Shown piece after piece: positions 16,631 to 21,022 of a DNA stretch of 21,022 nt (position 1 is the first letter of the stretch; each line of letters begins with the position of its first letter). Position numbers and translations under genes: made by a program. Source of the stretch: Sphacelaria rigidula (Eukaryota; Phaeophyceae; Sphacelariales). The notes under the pieces are model-generated. The model was not told the origin of the DNA and made no database searches. It saw nothing but the letters and a program-made list of their open reading frames with translations. The stretch covers positions 1-21,022 of the forward strand of contig CAXNAA020000472.1 in assembly GCA_964200075.2 (NCBI GenBank). The letters are read 5' to 3'.

Positions 16631-16813
16631 CCGGTTCTCGATAACACTCACATCCCGAATGGCCTCCAGAAAGGCAATCGTGGCCTCTCGAAAGCCCGGC
16701 GGCAGCTCCGAAATGCCTTCCATGTCTGCGGCATTTTCGCACTTTTCCGGAACCAGCATGTCCTTCACTTGGTCATACGGTATACACGCCGGCCGAATGC
16801 AGTACCACTTCAT
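16631..16813 (-). CDS. candidate coding fragment (possible exon), function unknown
   Basis: The minus-strand frame begins with ATG at 16813 and reads toward 16631. The inner part (about 16738 to 16631) contains MEGISELPPGFREATIAFLE, a plausible amphipathic helix after a PPG turn. It is followed by AIRDVSVIENR. About two thirds of its codons end in G or C, unlike the flanking repeat DNA. Beyond 16631 the frame runs into the 17-bp duplication and CAA microsatellite, so a genuine exon would have to end near here. The first part of the frame overlaps repeat module M1 (16742-16870), so only about 36 codons are free of repeat. I do not recognise a family, and chance is a real alternative. Confidence 0.25.
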
Positions 16814-16870
16814 AGAGTGCCTTTTTTATGTGTCATAATACGGTAGACATGATGAAGGCGGTAGTTAGTT
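16742..16870 (+). repeat. repeat module M1
   Basis: CACTTGGTCATACGGTATAC, then ACGCCGGCCGAATGCAGTAC, CACTTCATAGAGTGCCTTTT and GTCATAATACGGTAGACA, ending in AAGGCGGT. It recurs at 16990-17110 and 17146-17245. Confidence 0.8.
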
Positions 16871-16989
16871 GTCAAATGTTCGAATTCGAGTTCGAGAGCG
16901 GTTCCGGGTTAGGGTTGGGTTTGGGCTACGGCTCGGGTTAGATTCCGGGTTCTGAACGGGTTTGGGAACGGGTTCGGGTTTGAGTTCGC

Positions 16990-17110
16990 GCTTCCGGCAC
17001 CACCCTGAGATTTACTTGCTCACCGGTGGATAAGCCGGCTGAATGCAGTACCACTTCAGGGGTGCCTTTTTCGTGCCATAATACGACAAACACAGTAAAG
17101 GCGGTTATCA
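16990..17110 (+). repeat. repeat module M2
   Basis: Collinear with M1, starting 248 bp after it: CTTCCGGCACCA, CTTGCTCACCGGTGGATAAG, GCCGGCTGAATGCAGTACCA, CTTCAGGGGTGCCTTTTTCG, GCCATAATACGAC and AAAGGCGGT. Confidence 0.8.
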
Positions 17111-17145
17111 GGTTCGGATTCCGAGGTCGGTTTCCGAGTTTGGGC

Positions 17146-17245
17146 TTCCACTTGATCATACGGTACACACCCCGGTCGAATGCACATAGGGTGCCTTTTT
17201 GTCGTGCCATACCACGATACAAGAAATAAACGCTGCAGGGAGTTG
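17146..17245 (+). repeat. repeat module M3
   Basis: CTTCCACTTGATCATACGGT, ACACACCCCGGTCGAATGCA, then GGGTGCCTTTTTGTCGTGCC and ATACCACGATAC. It lacks the AGTACCACTTCA block of M1 and M2. Confidence 0.75.
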
Positions 17246-17644
17246 GCTAGATTTCGAGTTCGAGAGCGGGTTCGAGTTCGGGGTGGATTTCGAGTTCCGG
17301 TTCAAGTTCAAGTTCCAGTTCCAGTTTGGGAAGGGGTGACAAAAGCGGAGTCGGGATCGCCCTCGGGTTTCGAACGTGGGGCTTGATTTCGAGCTTCCGT
17401 TACCCAGCATTCGTTAGACTTTTTGGTGCCCGGAACGGAGTTCAAGTCCGAGTTCAGGTTCGGGTTTGGGTTCGGGTGGAGTTCATCCAGAGTTCGACTT
17501 CGAGTCTAGGCGGATAGGATTCGGGTAGGGTCCAGGCATGTTTCAGTTGCGGGTGCAGCTTCGGGTTATAGAAATAGTCTACCAGTGATACAATTACGCG
17601 ACAGCCTGCCGATTGGGTGTCTGCGACGGGGAGTTGCAAGCGTG

Positions 17645-17835
17645 TACTCTTTTTTATTTTATTTGCTCTGTACGTTCCTCTTGTTTTCCTTTTTTCTTGC
17701 TTTAGGTCGGCCATTTCTTTCTGTGCTTTGCTTGTGTTGACATTTTATTACTCTTTTTGTCACGACTCTCTTTTTTTCTTTTCCTGTTGCTATTTTTTCT
17801 GTTTCTGTTCTTTTCTTTTCTTTTCCCTTAGAGCG
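17645..17835 (+). repeat. T-rich pyrimidine tract
   Basis: Many TTTTC and CTTTT words on the plus strand. It directly precedes retroposon fragment C2, in the same orientation. Confidence 0.6.
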
Positions 17836-17839
17836 TGTT

Positions 17840-17932
17840 TGAGTTTCGTTTTTCTTGGGTACGTCCATCATGAGACCACGGCTGGACCCCGAGGAGGTCA
17901 GTTGAAGCGGGACAATCATCATCAATCACTCT
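17840..17932 (+). mobile_element. retroposon 3' end, family C copy 2
   Basis: TTCTTGGGTACGTCCATCAT, GAGACCACGGCTGGACCCCG and AGGTCAGTTGAAGCGGGACA match 11971-12065. It ends in ATCATCATCAATCACTC, a decayed tetranucleotide tail. No 5' head was found. Confidence 0.6.
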
Positions 17933-18082
17933 TGTCGCTCCAAGTTTTTGCTGTCATACTCCACCCCGCCCCATTCCCTCAAAGTGAATTCATTGCCTCA
18001 AAGTATCACCCATATCACCCCCTGCGCCTGCCTGACAATATACCACGCACTTGCCGCCGTCCATGACTGCAGTGGGATCCGC

Positions 18083-18463
18083 GCCCCCCGCCCCTCCCCC
18101 AGTCTATTCTCGTTGAATATTCCTTGTGCTACTCAGCTTGTCACGTTTTCAACGACGAACGCCAGAGCCTGCTCGAATTGACCACCAGGTTTGTCGGGTT
18201 TCACACCCGCAAGGCTCCTTCCCTACTAATTATGACTACTATTGGTGCGCCAATAAGACAACCGGCACGTTGTGTGCTCTGCATGTTTTCATGTGAAAGC
18301 AATATCTTGTCACAACAAAAATTCATACGAGTACCTACCAGCTCAAAGCTCCTTGATCTTGAACCGTCATTGCCCAACCCTGTCCGGGCTAACGTCATAC
18401 TTCTACCTTGACTGGCGAGGTCCACAGCCGCCCCCCACCACCGTCACGTCAGTCTATTTCTCG
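18083..18463 (+). repeat. short direct repeat pair, CCCCCC...CAGTCTATT.CTCG
   Basis: Sequences at 18083-18112 (ending CCCAGTCTATTCTCG) and 18430-18463 (ending GTCAGTCTATTTCTCG) share C-rich left parts and the right core. The space between has no recognised feature. Confidence 0.45.
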
Positions 18464-19160
18464 CCCCAGTCCTGCCTCACACCAAGACTATATGAATCCA
18501 AATCAGATCCACCAGACGCGTAAGTTCTTGTGCGTCCCTTTAACCCCCACCGAGCGAGAAGCTATTTGCTTGTGCACCCAGAGCCCTCAAAAGCATTATC
18601 CGAGGGCCTCTCAATAGCATTGGCGTCGACACACATACACACGTACGGTCACAGTCTTGCATCGACCAGTCCCGGCACGTTCTATCTTCGCGAGAGCACC
18701 CGCTTCTGGCTTTGACTTTTGACTGCCCAGAGTAATCCTCACGCACTGAACGCAGTTTTCCAAGTTTCCGTGATATAAATCAGATTCTTCGTATGCTGTC
18801 TCGTGCCATGCTTCGCGCTGACATGTCGTTTGCAGTTAGAGTCATCTTGTCACATACCGTTGGCATCAACATAGCGTCAAAAACAGCGGAAAAATTCACC
18901 ACCCTGAGGTGTTGTTCAGAGAGCGGGTGGTATCTAATGTACGGGTGTCACATATTGCCTTGCTGCTGCCTAGCAGTGAAGATCACCCCAAGGGTTCACA
19001 TACATACTGAAATCAACTCAAGAGTTGGCTTTTTCAACGTCAGTTTCGTTTTTTTGTTACGAATTTTCGAATCTGGAAGAATCATATCATAAAAAGTTCG
19101 ACCTCTGCAGGAAGGTCTATGTGCCGGATCTTCATTTGCGGGTACAACTATACAAGAAGG
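18464..19160. other. stretch without recognised feature
   Basis: A GTAAGT word at 18516 matches a splice donor, but no flanking exon could be identified. Nothing else recognised. Confidence 0.45.
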
Positions 19161-19289
19161 GTTCTCCCCAACCCAGTTCCCCAAGTTAATTGGTTGAACA
19201 TCAAACTGTAAGCCTAACTGTAACCCAAGCCCCAACCCGCAGGGCTCTCTGTGGATACAAGTGGATGAAGAGGCTTCTCCTCAATCTAG

Positions 19290-19320
19290 CTGCCCGAATC
19301 CATGCTTGATAATACTCTAG
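19290..19320 (+). mobile_element. possible SINE family B fragment (B6)
   Basis: GCCCGAATCCATGCTTGATA plus ATACTC matches the minus strand of 9280-9302 (GGATTCATCCATGCTTGATA) and B3 (CCCGAATCCACAATCAC). Only about 30 bases, so the call is tentative. Confidence 0.4.
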
Positions 19321-20306
19321 ATTTTGTCATAAAAACCCTGAGGCTTACCCTAATACCAACCCCGATACGAGACAAACCGAGAACCCTCGGGCAAGGGGGG
19401 TACATATAATGCCCTGGACAAAAGTTGGCGCTAGCAGAAGTCAAAGAGCAAGTCGACGTCGCCAAACGCGTACTGAGTACGCTGGGCGGGCCCTTGGAAC
19501 TGCGAGACTCATACAGATTCGAATATAATATTTCACACTGAGCGAAGTATCATGATTTTCTCTCAATTGCATACTTGGAGACCCGGGTTCGGGGGAGCTG
19601 CACTGAACTGGGTTATCGGACATTCGGTTCGTTGCATATGATCCAGTCCATGGATCGCACCTCTGGGTGATGACTTTTCGGCGATTTTGGGCACCACGCC
19701 GCACCCTGGTGGTTACACTGGCATATCGCTCGCCAGTTTGGGCCGAGCAGTAGTAGTTGGATTCGAATTCCCATAGCACTTCAGTAATGCTTCATGTTCA
19801 TGGTTTTCAATTGAGACCACGTGAATAGAACGACGAAAAGGCAACATGGGATGTACCCCACCCGTGGGTTTTGGGACAAAATGGGGATAGCGAACTTTTT
19901 GCTGCGGGGAGCAAGCACTGCACATCGGCTGGGTACCTCTAGAACATATTCTAGGGTCTCAGACCCGCGCTCAAGGTCCTTGGGCAGTATGTCCAACCTT
20001 TGCCTTTGTTTTTGGCACACGGAAACACGTGGAAAAGGTGAGCTTGTTAAGTCACCCTTATTGTGTCAATAAACCCGCGGGGTATACCTCCCCGTCAACT
20101 TAAAAACAACATAATTCCCCCGTCCCATTTTGTTCACTGACATAACCTCATTCTGGTCAGTTGTGATACTCCTGCGGACTGCGCAGAGGACACCCCGAAC
20201 ACCCTCCATTTTGTCAACCTACACCTTCCCGAAAGGGCTGAAAAGCCTGATGAGCGAGAAATTGTGGGCTGCTGCTGCTCACTCCGCAGACCCCAAATAG
20301 CCGACG
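19321..20306. other. stretch without recognised feature
   Basis: Contains CCGGGTTCGGGGG at 19582-19594, which looks like a tRNA B-box but has no A-box upstream, and a weak hairpin CGGGG...CCCCG near 20078-20094. No gene was recognised. Confidence 0.45.
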
Positions 20307-20454
20307 ATGTGTGAAGGGTGTGAACAATTCTGCTGCGGGCACATCGCGAAGATCCGAGGATGCGTGAGAAGTATTGCCGCCACACGCGTGCACAACGACA
20401 TCATGATGCCACCACGTAAGTTACCATACCCTACCGGGGGGAGATACATGAGTT
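20307..20454 (+). CDS. short cysteine-rich open frame, uncertain
   Basis: ATG at 20307 begins a frame of about 48 codons containing MCEGCEQFCCGHIAKIRGC, with six cysteines in the first 19 residues, ending at TGA near 20452. A GTAAGT word at 20416 lies inside it and could be a splice donor. There is no signal peptide. It may be chance, but it sits directly upstream of another cysteine-rich frame. Confidence 0.2.
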
Positions 20455-20484
20455 GATTTCTTTACCCTATGCACTCATCCCGGA

Positions 20485-20699
20485 GGAGGGAAAATGCTAC
20501 CGTCAAGATTGTGACGAAAAGAAAGGTGGGGGGATGCATTTATTATGTCTGCCTTCCCAAATACCACCCGAATGGTGTCAAGTTTCCGGGTTCCGGGGTC
20601 CAAAAGGTCATCACCCAGAGGTCGACTATACCGCCACCTGCGGGTACACGGCGCGGTGTTGCATTTTGTGCAACTGCTACGTCATTGTGAACGAGACCA
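20485..20699 (+). CDS. cysteine-rich candidate exon, SVWC-like spacing
   Basis: The open frame covers 20420-20770 with no ATG at its left, so a partial gene or internal exon is more likely than a complete gene. Within it the cysteines are spaced C-x4-C-x11-C-x9-C-x20-C-x5-CC-x2-C-x-C. The motifs GKCYRQDCDEKKGGG and IPPEWC are visible. The C-x4-C, C, C, then CC-x-C layout recalls secreted single-domain von Willebrand C proteins of arthropods, including the tick 8.9-kDa group, but the interval before CC is longer and one extra cysteine is present. A pyrimidine-rich stretch ends at an AG near 20485, and ACCA-GTAAGT at 20696-20705 is a strong donor, giving a plausible exon of about 215 bp. The phase does not match the donor at 20416. 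Function is not assigned. Confidence 0.3.
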
Positions 20700-21022
20700 G
20701 TAAGTTCGTGCTAGAGAGGTTTCACGTCTGGAGTATAGCCCAGTTTCGTTCGGTTACGACCAACAAATAAATACCGGAAGTGAACGATGATGACACTCAA
20801 GAGGTGGTATATACACTTGAGAGTGGACGGATCAGGGCACGGTGTTAAATGCAGTAACACAGTGCAGTGGCCGTCCCACGACGATGAGATCCTCAAAACT
20901 GCCGGGTCCCAGGACAGTGCGGTCAACATCACTTGTTACAAGTCGAATCGGCTGTGCTCATACTCAGCAAGAGTGCGGTTATAACAGCCAATCATCTATG
21001 TTGAGGATGGTGCTTTTGATTG

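Larger units (their letters stand above)
16879..17568 (+). repeat. degenerate hexamer array, TTCGGG/TTCGAG type
   Basis: GGGTTNGGGTT and GAGTTCGAG words recur between and after modules M2 and M3 (main blocks 16879-16989, 17108-17146, 17249-17335 and 17435-17568). The plus strand is strongly G/T-biased. The pattern resembles a diverged telomere-like or TTCGGG hexamer repeat, but pure units are few. Confidence 0.75.

Noticed and set aside
16461-16742. Poly-cysteine or poly-leucine minus-strand proteins
   Set aside because: These are reverse translations of the CAA microsatellite.
16250-16846. 198-codon plus-strand frame with a long asparagine run
   Set aside because: The run is the (CAA)n microsatellite. 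The flanking parts have no recognisable motif.
19582-19594. Possible tRNA B-box CCGGGTTCGGGGG
   Set aside because: No A-box at a suitable distance upstream and no repeat partner.
20246-20268. CTGATGAGCGAGAAA as a hammerhead ribozyme core
   Set aside because: The interval between the two core parts is too short for a normal stem II and no flanking helices are visible.
1-21022. CRISPR array, bacterial operon or phage module
   Set aside because: No regular spacer-repeat array, no dense same-strand frames and no recognisable prokaryotic signals. All arrays here are diverged tandem repeats.

Overview
This window looks like repeat-rich, gene-poor nuclear DNA from a eukaryote. No frame exceeds about 200 codons, no long open frame matches a family I recognise, and there are no prokaryotic operons. 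There are several copies of tRNA-headed short retroposons (SINEs) with split Pol III boxes, tetranucleotide tails, microsatellites and decayed minisatellites. Base composition is roughly balanced and CpG is common, which argues against a CpG-depleted methylated vertebrate genome. The lineage cannot be fixed from sequence alone. A weak cysteine-spacing match near the right end resembles arthropod single-domain von Willebrand C proteins, but that is only a hint.

Layout. 1-1130: diverged direct repeats and the first copy of a decayed coding segment. 1880-2824: the second, longer copy of that segment, protein-like in two frames with one frame change and one stop. 2837-3114: a 40-bp minisatellite and a short repeat. 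3469-5045: a SINE fragment and a large imperfect inverted repeat whose arms share a protein-like frame. 5180-5430: AT-rich cryptic repeat. 5430-7390: mostly featureless, with one CpG-rich block at 6590-6790. 7391-8290: a cluster of three SINE pieces, one with clear Pol III A and B boxes. 8684-9302: a second SINE family and a reverse fragment. 9858-10803: a degenerate minisatellite of about 40-49 bp per unit. 11971-12425: a SINE 3' end followed by a second copy of family B. 13028-14257: short direct and tandem repeats and one 110-codon candidate frame. 14936-17570: three adjacent repeat systems with periods near 222, 245 and 248 bp, a compound microsatellite and a degenerate TTCGGG/TTCGAG-type array. 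17840-20300: one SINE 3' end, small repeats and otherwise nothing recognisable. 20300-20770: a cysteine-rich candidate exon.

The two SINE families, the shared 3' module and the mixed orientations show repeated rounds of insertion followed by long decay. The best candidates for something undescribed are the duplicated decayed coding segment (844-1132 and 2088-2386), the 9.9-10.8 kb minisatellite, and the set of unrelated 220-250 bp tandem units at 14.9-17.3 kb. I could not find an intact multi-gene system.
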